Assembly (NCBI RefSeq): GCF_000425665.1
Contig: NZ_KE384433.1
Coordinates: 18,435-74,639, forward strand
Direction of reading: 5' to 3'
From: Gemella cuniculi DSM 15828
Lineage (GTDB): Bacteria > Bacillota > Bacilli > Staphylococcales > Gemellaceae
Length of the DNA: 56,205 bases
Below, piece by piece: positions 9,292-19,132 of the stretch. A model generated the notes under the pieces. That model saw nothing but the letters and a program-made list of their open reading frames with translations, had not been told where the DNA came from and ran no database searches. A program made the position numbers and the translations under genes. Every line of letters starts with the position of its first letter. The stretch's first letter is position 1.

Positions 9292-10053
9292 CTAATTAAT
9301 TACCTTTTTTATAAATTTAACAATAAATATAACTACCACTAATCCAACTATATTTAATACTAGCGGAATAAACATGCTTCCATTGAATTCAATAAATTGA
9401 TTAAGATTATTAAATGACTTATCAAAAACTGTCAAAATACTGTTGTCAATTCGTTCTGCCATAATTGAAAAACGATTCACTAACATCTTTGCAATTACAC
9501 TACCACCTATAAAATACAGTAATGATAATGAAATCGCTAAATTAGTATTATTAAATAAAGTCAATAGTAGCAAAAATATTAAATTAGAAAATAACAATAA
9601 TAATACCAAAAATATTGTATAAGAAAAAATATGATTTTCACTTAATATAACATCTTTTATTTCTATAAAGGTACTTCGCTCTCTAAGAAATAAGAAAGAA
9701 AAAATACCTAACAATATAACCATACAATAGAAGAAAAAATATAGTACATTTGCAAAAATTGCTGAAAAATCCCTGACAGTTTTTAATTTTTTTACTTCTA
9801 ACAAAGTCGATACCCTAGAATTATAGTCTTCTCTATAAGAATAAATATAGTTTATTCCCATAATAAATATCGTTAGCCCTAATATGATTTTTAATATAAA
9901 GTCAAAAATTATATTAGACCTAGAAATGTCAAAATAAGTAACTAAACTACCTAACTTATAAGTAAAAATAATTCCAATAAGAAGAGTCAATATCCCAAAA
10001 AGATAGTTAAATTTCCTTCTAAAAACTTTTCCAAATTCAATTAAAAACAACAT
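9292..10053 (-). CDS. Putative ABC-2 type membrane protein
   Basis: 253 residues, strongly hydrophobic with six likely membrane segments and short charged loops; no recognised catalytic motif. Its ATG overlaps the TAA of the ATPase-like gene by one base (TAATG), so the two are translated together and it is probably the permease partner. Family assignment rests on topology and on the neighbour; substrate unknown. Confidence 0.55.
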   Translation of the reverse strand: MLFLIEFGKVFRRKFNYLFGILTLLIGIIFTYKLGSLVTYFDISRSNIIFDFILKIILGLTIFIMGINYIYSYREDYNSRVSTLLEVKKLKTVRDFSAIFANVLYFFFYCMVILLGIFSFLFLRERSTFIEIKDVILSENHIFSYTIFLVLLLLFSNLIFLLLLTLFNNTNLAISLSLLYFIGGSVIAKMLVNRFSIMAERIDNSILTVFDKSFNNLNQFIEFNGSMFIPLVLNIVGLVVVIFIVKFIKKVIN

Positions 10054-10895
10054 TACTTCTCACCATCCCCTGCATAAAGTTTTATTTTTTCACCAAGATT
10101 TCTAATTTGATAAACTTCTATATCATTTTTCAAAAGTTCATAGACAACTTCCTCTAAAACCTCATCTCTTACAACAATTTCTCTATCATTGTACACAGTG
10201 TATTGATAATCTTGAAGTATTATATCTAAATCATCTTGATGCGATAAACTAAGAGCTGCAAGTTGTTTAATAATAAGCAAATCACTTAATGTACCATAAT
10301 ATGATTTAATTCCATCTGATATTACTAAAACATTATTCGCAATATCATTGAATTCATTTAACATATTATCAAAAACAATAACTGTAGAATGCTGTTCTTT
10401 TTTTGATAATAACTCTTTTATCAATAATTTATCTTTACTAGTTAAACTTTTGTCAGCATTATCTACCACAACTAGTTTTTGTTTTGTTAGAATTGAAAAC
10501 AAAGTATGAAATTTTATTTTTTCATTTTTTAATAATTTTTTATATTTTTTATCACTCTCCAACTCCAATGCAAGTAGATTACTTTTCAAATCTTCAAAAT
10601 TCATGTTTATTTTAAACATAGATAAAAATTTTTGTAAATTTTTTATCAACGATAGATGATTATAAAAACCATAATCATTTGAAAAAATTAATTTTTCTTT
10701 ACTTAAATTTTTACTGTCGAAAAGTATTTGCCCCTTGTATTTAGTCCTATTTCGAAAAGATTCTTTTATTATTTCCAATCCTTCTTTATCGTTACTTAAA
10801 ATCGCAAGAATTTCTCCTTCTTTAACTTCAAAATCTAACTCTAGTGTAGTATCTTTTCTTATTTTCTTTTTATAATTCTTAAATTCTAATACCAT
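10053..10895 (-). CDS. Degenerate ABC transporter ATPase (pseudo-ATPase)
   Basis: 280 residues from the ATG at 10895, chosen because AGGAG stands 5 bases before it; an ATG pair 30 bases upstream has no such site. The protein follows the ABC fold order, but at the Walker A position it reads ILSNDKEGLEIIKES instead of GxxGxGKS. The signature region (KIKFHTLFSIL) lacks LSGGQ, and Walker B reads KLVVVDNADKSL with Asn for the catalytic Glu. Downstream lie a D-loop-like region and VISDGIKSYYGTLSDL. ATP hydrolysis is therefore unlikely. Followed by its membrane partner. Confidence 0.7.
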   Translation of the reverse strand: MVLEFKNYKKKIRKDTTLELDFEVKEGEILAILSNDKEGLEIIKESFRNRTKYKGQILFDSKNLSKEKLIFSNDYGFYNHLSLIKNLQKFLSMFKINMNFEDLKSNLLALELESDKKYKKLLKNEKIKFHTLFSILTKQKLVVVDNADKSLTSKDKLLIKELLSKKEQHSTVIVFDNMLNEFNDIANNVLVISDGIKSYYGTLSDLLIIKQLAALSLSHQDDLDIILQDYQYTVYNDREIVVRDEVLEEVVYELLKNDIEVYQIRNLGEKIKLYAGDGEK

Positions 10896-11009
10896 CTCTA
10901 CTCCTAAAATTTTAAATTTCATCAAAAATTATCTGACTTAAAAATTTTAAATATCTCTTAATTATAAATATTTATATGAAAAATGATAATCAACATAATT
11001 TTATTATCA

Positions 11010-11024
11010 ATATTCATTATACCA
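11010..11024 (-). promoter_or_regulatory. Extended -10 promoter for the pseudo-ATPase pair
   Basis: TGGTATAAT on the minus strand (-10 at 11021-11016) with a weak -35 (GAAATA) 17 bases upstream; leader of about 110 bases. The rest of 10926-11218 is AT-rich and shows no gene. Confidence 0.35.
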
Positions 11025-11218
11025 TTTATAGATAATTTTATTTCCCATAAATTATCATATTTACTTAATAAAAAATACTTTCTAAAAATCTAGAAAATAT
11101 AATTATACACTTTATTATAATACCATTGCTTACAATTAATGTCAAAATACTTCAACTAAATTGTTATCTTTTTTATTTTAAATATCCATCTTATTTAAAA
11201 TCCATCAATATATATTGC

Positions 11219-11254
11219 AAAAGAAAGTTACTCTTATGAATAACTTTCTTTTTA
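11219..11254 (-). terminator. Terminator of brnQ
   Basis: 13-base perfect stem AAAAAGAAAGTTA / TAACTTTCTTTTT with a 10-base loop; T-rich on both strands. Confidence 0.8.
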
Positions 11255-11263
11255 TAATTTATA

Positions 11264-12595
11264 TTATTTTTTTTCTTCTTTCTTTACAAAAGTTAGTAAT
11301 ATTCCTACCACAAAACCTATTACCGCAAAATTAATCCAAGCAAAATCCCCCTGAATTGGAAGAACTTTCACAAGAAAATTATCAACTGATGAAATAGAAA
11401 TTTTTAAAGTTGAGGTAACTGTAGAGTATAAACTAAATGCTCCTGTTACCAAAGCAGTAGTAGCATAAACAACTTTTTTTCCACCAAAGAAATTATTTAA
11501 AAATCCTAGGATAATAAGAACCATTGTTAACGGATATAAAAGAACCAATACTGGCACTGCTCCTTGAATAATAGCTGCTAATCCATAATTTCCTATTGCA
11601 AAAGAAAATACTGTCAAAATAATTGCATATGTTTTATAATTAATTTTAGAATATAATCTAACAAAATATGTAGAACACGCTGTAACTAACCCTACGCTCG
11701 TTGTTAGACATGCTAAAAATACAATTACAAATAATAATATTTTTCCTACATTTCCAAAGTAAAAAGTAGTTGCACCTGTTAGAACCCCAGCTCCTGTTTT
11801 TTGAAAACCTAAAACTGATACAGAAGTGGCACCAATATTAGAAATGAAAATATATACTAAAGCTAATAGCAATGCTGCAATCACTGCTGATTTTAAAGTA
11901 TTTTTAGAAATTTCCTCTTTTGTTTTTGCTCCATATAATTTTACAGAATTAATAACAATTATTCCAAATACTAAAGATGCTAAAGCATCCATTGTATTAT
12001 ATCCTTCCATTAAACCACTAGTAAATGCTAATGAGTTAGTTGCATAAGTTTCTGTTGGTTCTTGATACGATCCCATTGGATTTACTAACGAAGCAATAAT
12101 TAAAACAATCATTGATAATAACAAAACTGGAGTTATAATAGTCCCTATTCTATCAACTAATTTATTCGGATTAATTGCTAACCATAACGTTAACCCCATA
12201 AATACTGCTAGAAAAATAGCTTGTACTATCGTTGCATGTTCTGATGGAACAAAGCTTGATAAACCAAGTTCGTAAGTTGTTGTCCCCGTTCTTGGGATTG
12301 CGAAAAACGGTCCTATTGTCAAATACAGCAATGTAGTAAATACAACTCCAAAAATTTTTCCTGCTCTACTAGATAATTCTAATAAGTCTTGAGCACCTGA
12401 ATACCCCATAACTAAAACTCCTAGTAAAGGTAACCCTACACCCATAATTATAAATCCGATCATGGCAACTGATAAATTTTGTCCAGCATTTTGTCCTAAA
12501 AACGCAGGAAATATTAAATTACCAGCTCCAAAAAATAATGCAAATAACATAAGTCCAATTGAAATATAAGAATTTTTCCTCAAAAATTTTAACAT
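11264..12595 (-). CDS. brnQ: Branched-chain amino acid:cation symporter, LIVCS family
   Basis: 443 residues with about 12 membrane segments. The N-terminal family signature is clear (LMLFALFFGAGNLIFPAFLG), as is FFAIPRTGTTTYELG. Takes up leucine, isoleucine and valine with Na+ or H+. Monocistronic with its own promoter and terminator. GAGGAGG precedes the ATG. Together with azlCD upstream in the window it gives both import and export of branched-chain amino acids, although the loci are separate. Confidence 0.94.
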   Translation of the reverse strand: MLKFLRKNSYISIGLMLFALFFGAGNLIFPAFLGQNAGQNLSVAMIGFIIMGVGLPLLGVLVMGYSGAQDLLELSSRAGKIFGVVFTTLLYLTIGPFFAIPRTGTTTYELGLSSFVPSEHATIVQAIFLAVFMGLTLWLAINPNKLVDRIGTIITPVLLLSMIVLIIASLVNPMGSYQEPTETYATNSLAFTSGLMEGYNTMDALASLVFGIIVINSVKLYGAKTKEEISKNTLKSAVIAALLLALVYIFISNIGATSVSVLGFQKTGAGVLTGATTFYFGNVGKILLFVIVFLACLTTSVGLVTACSTYFVRLYSKINYKTYAIILTVFSFAIGNYGLAAIIQGAVPVLVLLYPLTMVLIILGFLNNFFGGKKVVYATTALVTGAFSLYSTVTSTLKISISSVDNFLVKVLPIQGDFAWINFAVIGFVVGILLTFVKKEEKK

Positions 12596-12646
12596 GTCAT
12601 CCTCCTCTATTTAGATTCAATTTAATTCTTAAATTACGTAATATAT

Positions 12647-12675
12647 ACATTAATACATTTATTAGTATTTGTCAA
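12647..12675 (-). promoter_or_regulatory. Promoter of brnQ
   Basis: TTGACA (12675-12670) and TAATGT (12652-12647) with 17-base spacing, about 50 bases before the brnQ start. The rest of the interval to 12880 is AT-rich without a recognisable gene or T-box. Confidence 0.5.
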
Positions 12676-12880
12676 TAGATTTTCTAAAATAATTTATTTT
12701 TTATTTTAAAATTATTGTAAATTTTCTGATAATTCATCGCTTATAAATATTAGACTCCTAAAATTCTTTCTAAAAATTTTTAACTGTAATTTTTAATTTT
12801 TTTCGTAAACCTATGATTAAAATGATGAATTTATAGTTTTATTTTATAATAAAGCATTTTCTATTTTAAAACTTTCTCAA

Positions 12881-12919
12881 AAAAATAAGATGACTCAAGT
12901 TAATAGTCACCTTATTTTT
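12881..12919 (-). terminator. Terminator of topA
   Basis: 15-base stem (12881-12895 with 12905-12919, one G-T pair), 9-base loop, with T run on the minus strand. Confidence 0.8.
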
Positions 12920-12936
12920 AAGTTAATGATATAAAA

Positions 12937-14991
12937 TTATTTCTCCAATTCCTCTTTGTAATCACAATTCCCACAATAAACACCTTTTTTATTTTCAAAA
13001 AGAATATGATTACATTTCGGACAAAGTCTATTTATTGGTTTATCCCAAGACACAAAATCACAATTTGGGAATCCGTCACAACCGTAAAAAAGTTTTCCTT
13101 TTTTTGATTTTTTTTCTAATATATCGTGTTTATGACACTTCGGACAAACAACACCTATTTTTTTCTGAATTGTATTTGTGTACCTACATTCTGGAAAATT
13201 AGAACATGCGATAAACTTCCCAAATTTTCCTAGTTTAAAAACAAGTGGAGAAGCACATTCTGGACAAATTTCACCTGTAAATTCTTGCTTTATCTCGATT
13301 TTTTCCATTTCTTGTTCTGCTTTTTCCACATCTTTTCTAAAAGTGGAATAAAAGTCAGAAATGGTTTTCTCCCACTCAATCTTGCCATCGGCTATATTAT
13401 CTAATTGATTTTCCAAATTTGCCGTAAATTTTGTATTAATTATATCAGGAAAATATTCCTCAGTAATTTTACTTACCAATATACCTAATTCAGTTGGAGT
13501 GAATACTTTATTTTGAAGTTTTGCATAATACCTTTTTTGTAGAGTTTCTACTATTGTTGCATAAGTAGAAGGTCTTCCAATTCCAAGTTCTTCTAACTCT
13601 GCAATAAGTTTTGCTTCTGAATACCTAGCAGGTGGCTGCGTAAAATGCTGTTCTTCTTTTATTTCCTTAATTTTTGCATCTTCTCCTACTTCAAACTCTG
13701 GAACAGATTTTAACTTCTCTTTCTCTTTTAGAACAACTAAAAAACCATTAAACAATAATTTCGACTCAGCTCCTTTATAAACAATACTATTATTTTCAAA
13801 GGTTGTAGATGTTGTTTCATATACTGCTGCACTCATTCTGCTTGCAACAAATCTTTCCCATATTAGCTTATAAAGTTTATATTGATCATTTGATAAATAT
13901 TCTTTAATATTTTCTGGTGTGAATTCTATATTGGTTGGTCTAATTCCTTCGTGAGCATCCTGAATATTCTTATTTGATTTGCTTGCCTTTTTTGCAGCTG
14001 TTAAACAATATTCTTTTCCATAATTTTTTAAAATAAAGCTATTAGCCATATTAATTGCTTCATCAGAAACACGAGTTGAATCTGTTCTCATATAGGTTAT
14101 TAAACCAGTTACTCCACCTAATTTTTTTAAATTTATTCCTTCATAAAGCTCCTGAGCCACACTCATAGTTTTTCTAGTTTTGAAATTTATTTTTCTTGAA
14201 GCATCTTGTTGCATAGTTGATGTTATATAAACATTCGGTGAATTACGATTTTTTTTAGATTTAACTACATCTATTACCTTAAATGTTTCTCCTTTAATCG
14301 CATTTCTTACTTTATCAACATCTTTCTTACTTTCTAGTTTTATTTTTTTACCCTTATATGAATAAAAATTTGCTGTTAGTACTTTTCTATTTTTCATAAA
14401 ATCTATTGGAATCGTCCAATATTCTTGAGGTCTAAAATTTTGAATTTCTTCTTCTCTATCAACAATTAGTTTCAATGCCGCATTCTGAACTCTACCTGCT
14501 GATAGTTTTGGCTTGACCTTCTTCCAAAGTACTGGCGAAATATTATATCCAACAAGCCTATCCAAAACTCGTCTAGCTTGTTGTGATTGAACTAGGTCAG
14601 TGTTTATTTTTCGAGGATGTTTGATTGCATCTTTTACTGCATCTTTTGTTATCTCGTTAAAAATTATACGATTATCCTCGTCGTTATTTAATCCTAATAT
14701 ATAAGCAATATGCCATGCTATTGCTTCTCCTTCACGATCAGGATCGGATGCTAGAAAAACTTTTTTTCCTTTTGCTTCCTTTTTTAAATTTTTTATAACA
14801 TCTCCTTTTCCTCGGATAGAAATATAGTCTACATCAATATTTCCGTTTTCTAGTACCTCAACCCCCATTCTACTTTTTGGGAGATCTCTTACATGACCCT
14901 TTGAAGATATTACTTTATATTTTTTCCCTAGATATTTTTCTATTGTTTTTGCCTTTGAAGGAGATTCGACTATTACTAAATTTTCTGCCAT
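12937..14991 (-). CDS. topA: DNA topoisomerase I (type IA)
   Basis: 684 residues; relaxes negative supercoils. Toprim domain at the N-terminus with SDPDREGEA (residues 82-90), active-site tyrosine Y300 in LITYMRTDSTRVS, and three C-terminal four-cysteine zinc ribbons (CPEC...C, CPKC...C, CPKC...CGNC, from about 575 to 680). The segment AGRVQNAALKLI differs slightly from the usual GRVQSVAL. dprA, its common Firmicutes neighbour, is not here; map lies upstream instead. Confidence 0.96.
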   Translation of the reverse strand: MAENLVIVESPSKAKTIEKYLGKKYKVISSKGHVRDLPKSRMGVEVLENGNIDVDYISIRGKGDVIKNLKKEAKGKKVFLASDPDREGEAIAWHIAYILGLNNDEDNRIIFNEITKDAVKDAIKHPRKINTDLVQSQQARRVLDRLVGYNISPVLWKKVKPKLSAGRVQNAALKLIVDREEEIQNFRPQEYWTIPIDFMKNRKVLTANFYSYKGKKIKLESKKDVDKVRNAIKGETFKVIDVVKSKKNRNSPNVYITSTMQQDASRKINFKTRKTMSVAQELYEGINLKKLGGVTGLITYMRTDSTRVSDEAINMANSFILKNYGKEYCLTAAKKASKSNKNIQDAHEGIRPTNIEFTPENIKEYLSNDQYKLYKLIWERFVASRMSAAVYETTSTTFENNSIVYKGAESKLLFNGFLVVLKEKEKLKSVPEFEVGEDAKIKEIKEEQHFTQPPARYSEAKLIAELEELGIGRPSTYATIVETLQKRYYAKLQNKVFTPTELGILVSKITEEYFPDIINTKFTANLENQLDNIADGKIEWEKTISDFYSTFRKDVEKAEQEMEKIEIKQEFTGEICPECASPLVFKLGKFGKFIACSNFPECRYTNTIQKKIGVVCPKCHKHDILEKKSKKGKLFYGCDGFPNCDFVSWDKPINRLCPKCNHILFENKKGVYCGNCDYKEELEK

Positions 14992-15069
14992 TTATTACTC
15001 TCCATGAATTTTTTTAATAAGTAGTATCTTAAAACATTTTTTTTATATTGTCAACTTATTTCTTTATTT

Positions 15070-15831
15070 TTAATCAATTTTTGTTAGAATTAGAGGTTCT
15101 TCATTTTCTCTGACTACTATCGTATGCTCATATTGTGCAACGTAAGAATTATCTTTTGTCACCAGTTCCCATTCATCTTTATCAGTATTTGTTACAATTT
15201 TTGCTTTTGTTGATACAAATGGTTCTACAGCAAGACACATTCCCTCTTTTAAAATCAAATTGTCCCATGGATCAAAATAGTTAAATACATGCTGCGGCTC
15301 TTGATGAAGTGAGGTACCGATACCATGCCCAGTTAGATTTTCTATAACTTCTAATTTATATTCTTTAATTTTTTTATGAATATTTTTTCCAATTTGATTT
15401 ATTTTTCGCCCTGCTATTGCATGTTTTATTCCTTCATAAAATGCTTCTTGTGCAACTTCACACACTTTTTCTTTCATTTCATCATCTACTTTACCAACAA
15501 CAAACGAAACACCAGTATCTGCATAAAAACCATCTTTACAACCAGAAACATCAATATTTAACAAATCACCATCTTTTAATATTTTTTTGCTAGATGGTAT
15601 TCCATGTGCTGCCTGATGATTTAATGATATGCAAGTATATCCTGGAAAATCATATTCAGTAATTGGAGCAGATTTTGCATCGTACTTTTCAAATAATTCC
15701 TTTGCAATATTATCCAACTCCTTTGTTGAAACACCAGGAACTGCTTTTTTTTTCATTTCATCTCTTATTGTCGCACAAATAAATCCGATTTCTTTCATTT
15801 TTTGCAGTTGTTCATCATTTTCTATTATCAT
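15070..15831 (-). CDS. map: Methionine aminopeptidase, type I
   Basis: 253 residues; removes N-terminal methionine from new proteins. Metal ligands of the pita-bread fold are visible: D in NIDVSG, D in YADTGVSF, H in GHGIGTSLH, E in AVEPFVS and E in QYEHTIVV. The substrate loop reads NHQAAHGIPS, where many type I enzymes have NE/ND. AGAGGAGAA lies before the ATG. It stands outside the ribosomal protein cluster where map often lies. Confidence 0.93.
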   Translation of the reverse strand: MIIENDEQLQKMKEIGFICATIRDEMKKKAVPGVSTKELDNIAKELFEKYDAKSAPITEYDFPGYTCISLNHQAAHGIPSSKKILKDGDLLNIDVSGCKDGFYADTGVSFVVGKVDDEMKEKVCEVAQEAFYEGIKHAIAGRKINQIGKNIHKKIKEYKLEVIENLTGHGIGTSLHQEPQHVFNYFDPWDNLILKEGMCLAVEPFVSTKAKIVTNTDKDEWELVTKDNSYVAQYEHTIVVRENEEPLILTKID

Positions 15832-15845
15832 ATTATTATTCTCCT

Positions 15846-16616
15846 CTAACTTTCTATTAATTTAGACAAATTTTCTATAGTATAGGTTGGTTGAATATCT
15901 TTTTTTAATAATTCCTCAACACTAGTAACTCCTGTCTGAACATGAATAGTATCAATTCCACTATTTATACCTGACATAATATCAGTTTCATAATTGTCTC
16001 CTACCATAACTATATCATCCTTTTTATAATTAAACAAACTCATAGCACTTTCCATTATAATCTTATTAGGTTTTCCTATAACAGTTGCTACCCTACTAGT
16101 AGCATGCTCTAAATATTTTATCTGACCTCCATTACTTGGGCTAAATCCATCAGCAGTTGGAAGTAAAGTATCAGGATTAGTACCAATAAGCTCTGCACCA
16201 TTCAAAACAGCACGAGTTGCGATAGTTAACTTTTCATACGTTAATTCTCTATCCAAACCAACAACCACCGCTTCTACATCTTCTTCACTTGTTTTTTGTT
16301 CAAATTCCCTTAATGTACTCTTTAAGCCTTCTTCTCCAATGATATATAATTTTTTATAATCTTTATTCTTTAAGTAAAACTTTGTTGCATCACTTGATGT
16401 GTACACGTGTTGAATAGTTGTTACGACTCTAAATTCTTCTAATTTTTTTTCCACATCTTGTGGTTCTTTTGTAGAATTATTAGTCAAAAATAAATAATCT
16501 ATCTCATTTTTATTAAGATAGTCCACAAATTCTTTAGCAAAATTTATTCTTTTATCACCACTATAAATAGTTCCATCTAAATCAATAAGATACAATTTAT
16601 ACTTTTTTATATTCAT
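15846..16616 (-). CDS. HAD-IIA family sugar-phosphatase (NagD/YutF-like)
   Basis: 256 residues. HAD motif I LIDLDGTIYSG (residues 11-21), motif II FLTNNSTK, motif III lysine in VIGKPNK, and motif IV MVGDNYETDIMSGINSGI. The C2-type cap between motifs II and III fits the NagD/TIGR01457 subfamily, which hydrolyses phosphorylated sugars or nucleotides; the real substrate is unknown. Stop and map start are 14 bases apart, so they are probably co-transcribed. Confidence 0.9.
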   Translation of the reverse strand: MNIKKYKLYLIDLDGTIYSGDKRINFAKEFVDYLNKNEIDYLFLTNNSTKEPQDVEKKLEEFRVVTTIQHVYTSSDATKFYLKNKDYKKLYIIGEEGLKSTLREFEQKTSEEDVEAVVVGLDRELTYEKLTIATRAVLNGAELIGTNPDTLLPTADGFSPSNGGQIKYLEHATSRVATVIGKPNKIIMESAMSLFNYKKDDIVMVGDNYETDIMSGINSGIDTIHVQTGVTSVEELLKKDIQPTYTIENLSKLIES

Positions 16617-16680
16617 TACTCTTCTCCATAGTAAATTTATAACTTAATAACTATTTACTATTTTACACCGTTTATAAAAA

Positions 16681-16718
16681 AAATAAAAGCATTAATTAGG
16701 ATTTTCCTCATTAATGCT
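16681..16718 (-). terminator. Terminator of the ccrZ-like gene
   Basis: Stem 16688-16701 with 16705-16718 (14 positions, one mismatch), 3-base loop, then T-rich on the minus strand. The stem overlaps one base of the TAA stop. Confidence 0.8.
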
Positions 16719-17494
16719 TATATAAATTCATTAAAAATTCTATTTAAAAAGACTAACCAAGAATTCATTTCTGAAAATTGCCTTTTTTCATGATACCAAA
16801 CTATCATAATAATTGACTGCAAAGTAATATACCATTTTAATCTATTTCTATACTTTATAGTGGGCACCTGTCCATAAATTTTTAGCCATTCATTCCATTC
16901 TTTTTGGGGAATATATTTATACAAAATAAATGAAATATCTATCGCAGGATCACCTAAAATTGAATGCTCCCAATCTACTAAAAATAACTTTCCTTTATCA
17001 GATAATAACCAATTATCTTTATGTAAATCTGTATGACAAGGGGTATATTCTATATTTTGCTCAGGAAGATTATTTTCTAAATAATTCAATGCATTTATAA
17101 TATTACTATTTTTTCTTAGTTCATTATTTATTAAGGTTTTAAGATTACAAAGAGAATTATACGCGGTTTCTTCGCAATAACCTTGTGCCTTCATAATACG
17201 TTTTAACTTGTTAGAACTATGTACTTTTTTCAAAATTTCTGGAATTCGCTTATCTCTCATATCTTCATTCTTTAAAGTTCTTCCATTTTCGAAATCTTGA
17301 GCAATCAAAACATCACCATTACTAATTCTTTTGGTCCATCTTAATTTAGGTACTATTCCTTCAACTGAAAGAGTCGCTATCATAGGAGTAGTATTTTTTT
17401 TAATAAAATAATTATGATTATCCTTCGAAAAAAAATAATCATCTTCATATTGTTCATCTAAAGTCCAACCCATCTGATAATATTCTTTAGACAT
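16718..17494 (-). CDS. ccrZ: CcrZ/YtmP-like phosphotransferase, cell-cycle regulator
   Basis: 258 residues with a choline/aminoglycoside kinase fold. The catalytic loop is CHTDLHKDNWLL (H154, D156, N161) and the metal site is LVDWEHSILGDPAIDI (D174). Size and wording match pneumococcal CcrZ and Bacillus YtmP. CcrZ is reported to phosphorylate a nucleoside such as ribose-containing compounds and to couple division with DnaA-driven replication; this role is inferred here. In other cocci ccrZ lies beside trmB, which is not present in this window. Monocistronic, strong terminator. Confidence 0.72.
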   Translation of the reverse strand: MSKEYYQMGWTLDEQYEDDYFFSKDNHNYFIKKNTTPMIATLSVEGIVPKLRWTKRISNGDVLIAQDFENGRTLKNEDMRDKRIPEILKKVHSSNKLKRIMKAQGYCEETAYNSLCNLKTLINNELRKNSNIINALNYLENNLPEQNIEYTPCHTDLHKDNWLLSDKGKLFLVDWEHSILGDPAIDISFILYKYIPQKEWNEWLKIYGQVPTIKYRNRLKWYITLQSIIMIVWYHEKRQFSEMNSWLVFLNRIFNEFI

Positions 17495-17597
17495 ATTTTA
17501 TACTTCTCCTTTCTTCAAATCTCTTTTTACTATAATGCACTATTTATTTTACAATCTTTAGTGCTATTTTTCAAGACAATATTTTTCTTTATAATTA

Positions 17598-17660
17598 AAA
17601 TTCTCAAAGATATTTTAATTGATTTCATTTGAAACAAATATAAATATCTTCGAGAATGTT
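17598..17660 (-). terminator. Stem-loop downstream of pepV
   Basis: TTCTCAAAGATATTT (from 17601) pairs with AAATATCTTCGAGAA (to about 17656) around an AT-rich loop; T-rich downstream on the minus strand. A weak terminator. Confidence 0.45.
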
Positions 17661-17720
17661 TTTTCTAATTATTTTTATTTTAAAAACTTTTATTTATAAT
17701 AAATATTTTTATATAAAATT

Positions 17721-19118
17721 TTATTCACAACAAAGTTTATAAATTCCTTCTGCATAAATTGCAGTTGCTAATAATAAATCTTCTATTAGGATGTATTCAT
17801 TAGCTTGATGCATTGTATCTTCTCTTCCCGGAAGTAGTGCTCCAAATGCCACACCTTTTTTTAAACATCTTGCATATGTTCCACCACCTAAAACAAATGC
17901 TTCATTTTTAGTATCACCCGTATATTTTCTATATACATCAACCAATGTTGTAACCAACTCATCATCCTTAGGAACATAGTGTGCTTCTTTATTGCTTGTT
18001 ACCTCAATATTTATATAATTTTCTTTCAAATTACTCAACTTAGTTATTAAATCAAAATTTTTAGGATATCTACAATCTACAGACACTGTTGCAACTCTTT
18101 CTTTAGCATCATATTTCAAAATTCCATAGTTATAAGTTGCCGCTCCCATTTCATCATCAGAATAATTCAATCCTAATTTTTCTCCGAATGGATCGTTTGC
18201 TAACCTAGTTACAATATGTTCAACATAATTTTTTCCGTTTATGTCTAAACTTAATGTATTTAAAAATTCTGCTAATTTAGTTCCAGCATTTATACCCAAA
18301 TGTGGAGTTGAACCATGGGCAGCTTTGCCTTTTAATTCTATTTCTATTTCTTCTGCAATGTTTATTGTTCCTTCTAATTTTTCATTAGAAAGGAATTTAG
18401 CAAATTTATCTTCTATATCATTCGCTACTCCGCATAATTTTGCCTTAGCACTTGCAACTACCATATTTAAAACTTGACCACCTTCAAATGAAAGTAACTT
18501 ATAATCTGCATTATTATTTCCTTCTTGGAATATTAATTTATGATCAAATGTAGCACGTGCCTTTTCAGCATACACTAATGGAAACATAGCATCTGGTGTA
18601 AATCCTAGTGATGGTTGCTCCTCATGTTCAAAATATGATTTAACACATCTAAATCCTGTCTCTTCATCACTTCCAACAATTATACGTACTCTTTTATTCC
18701 ATTTTACTCCTAATTTATCCAAAAGTTTTACTGCATAATAAGCCGCCATTGTTGGTCCTTTATCATCTAAAACTCCACGTGCAAAAATTTTTCCTTCACG
18801 TATTTCAGGTTTAAACGGATGACTAACCCAATCACTTTCTACCACTGGAACAACATCAACATGGCCTAAAATACCAAACAAGTCTTCTCCCTCACCAGCT
18901 TCAATATGCCCAGCTTTATTTTCAACCAATTTAGTTTTATAGCCATCACGTTCTCCATATGATAATATTAAATCCAATGCTTTACGTGGTCCACTTCCAA
19001 AAGGAGCTTCCTCCGTTATATCTGTACCTAATATTGATCTAACACTGAGCAATTCAAATAAATCTTTTAACAAATCCTCTTTGTGTTTTTGTACTTCTTT
19101 TGTAAAATTGATATTCAT
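17721..19118 (-). CDS. pepV: M20 family dipeptidase PepV
   Basis: 465 residues from the ATG at 19118, chosen because GTGGAGG forms the ribosome site 8 bases before it; a GTG 15 bases upstream lies inside that site. Zinc ligands: H in GHVDVVP, D in VLDDKGP, E in SDEETG, and the late H in EDTMHQANE. Cleaves dipeptides with broad specificity in the cytoplasm. Third gene of murJ-rsuA-pepV; the start is 14 bases after the rsuA stop. The same gene order is known in Bacillus (ytgP, ytzG, ytjP). Confidence 0.93.
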   Translation of the reverse strand: MNINFTKEVQKHKEDLLKDLFELLSVRSILGTDITEEAPFGSGPRKALDLILSYGERDGYKTKLVENKAGHIEAGEGEDLFGILGHVDVVPVVESDWVSHPFKPEIREGKIFARGVLDDKGPTMAAYYAVKLLDKLGVKWNKRVRIIVGSDEETGFRCVKSYFEHEEQPSLGFTPDAMFPLVYAEKARATFDHKLIFQEGNNNADYKLLSFEGGQVLNMVVASAKAKLCGVANDIEDKFAKFLSNEKLEGTINIAEEIEIELKGKAAHGSTPHLGINAGTKLAEFLNTLSLDINGKNYVEHIVTRLANDPFGEKLGLNYSDDEMGAATYNYGILKYDAKERVATVSVDCRYPKNFDLITKLSNLKENYINIEVTSNKEAHYVPKDDELVTTLVDVYRKYTGDTKNEAFVLGGGTYARCLKKGVAFGALLPGREDTMHQANEYILIEDLLLATAIYAEGIYKLCCE

Positions 19119-19132
19119 AAATGTATCCTCCA

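Noticed and set aside
12596-12880. Possible T-box leader of brnQ
   Set aside because: No specifier loop, T-box sequence or leader terminator was seen between the promoter and the start.
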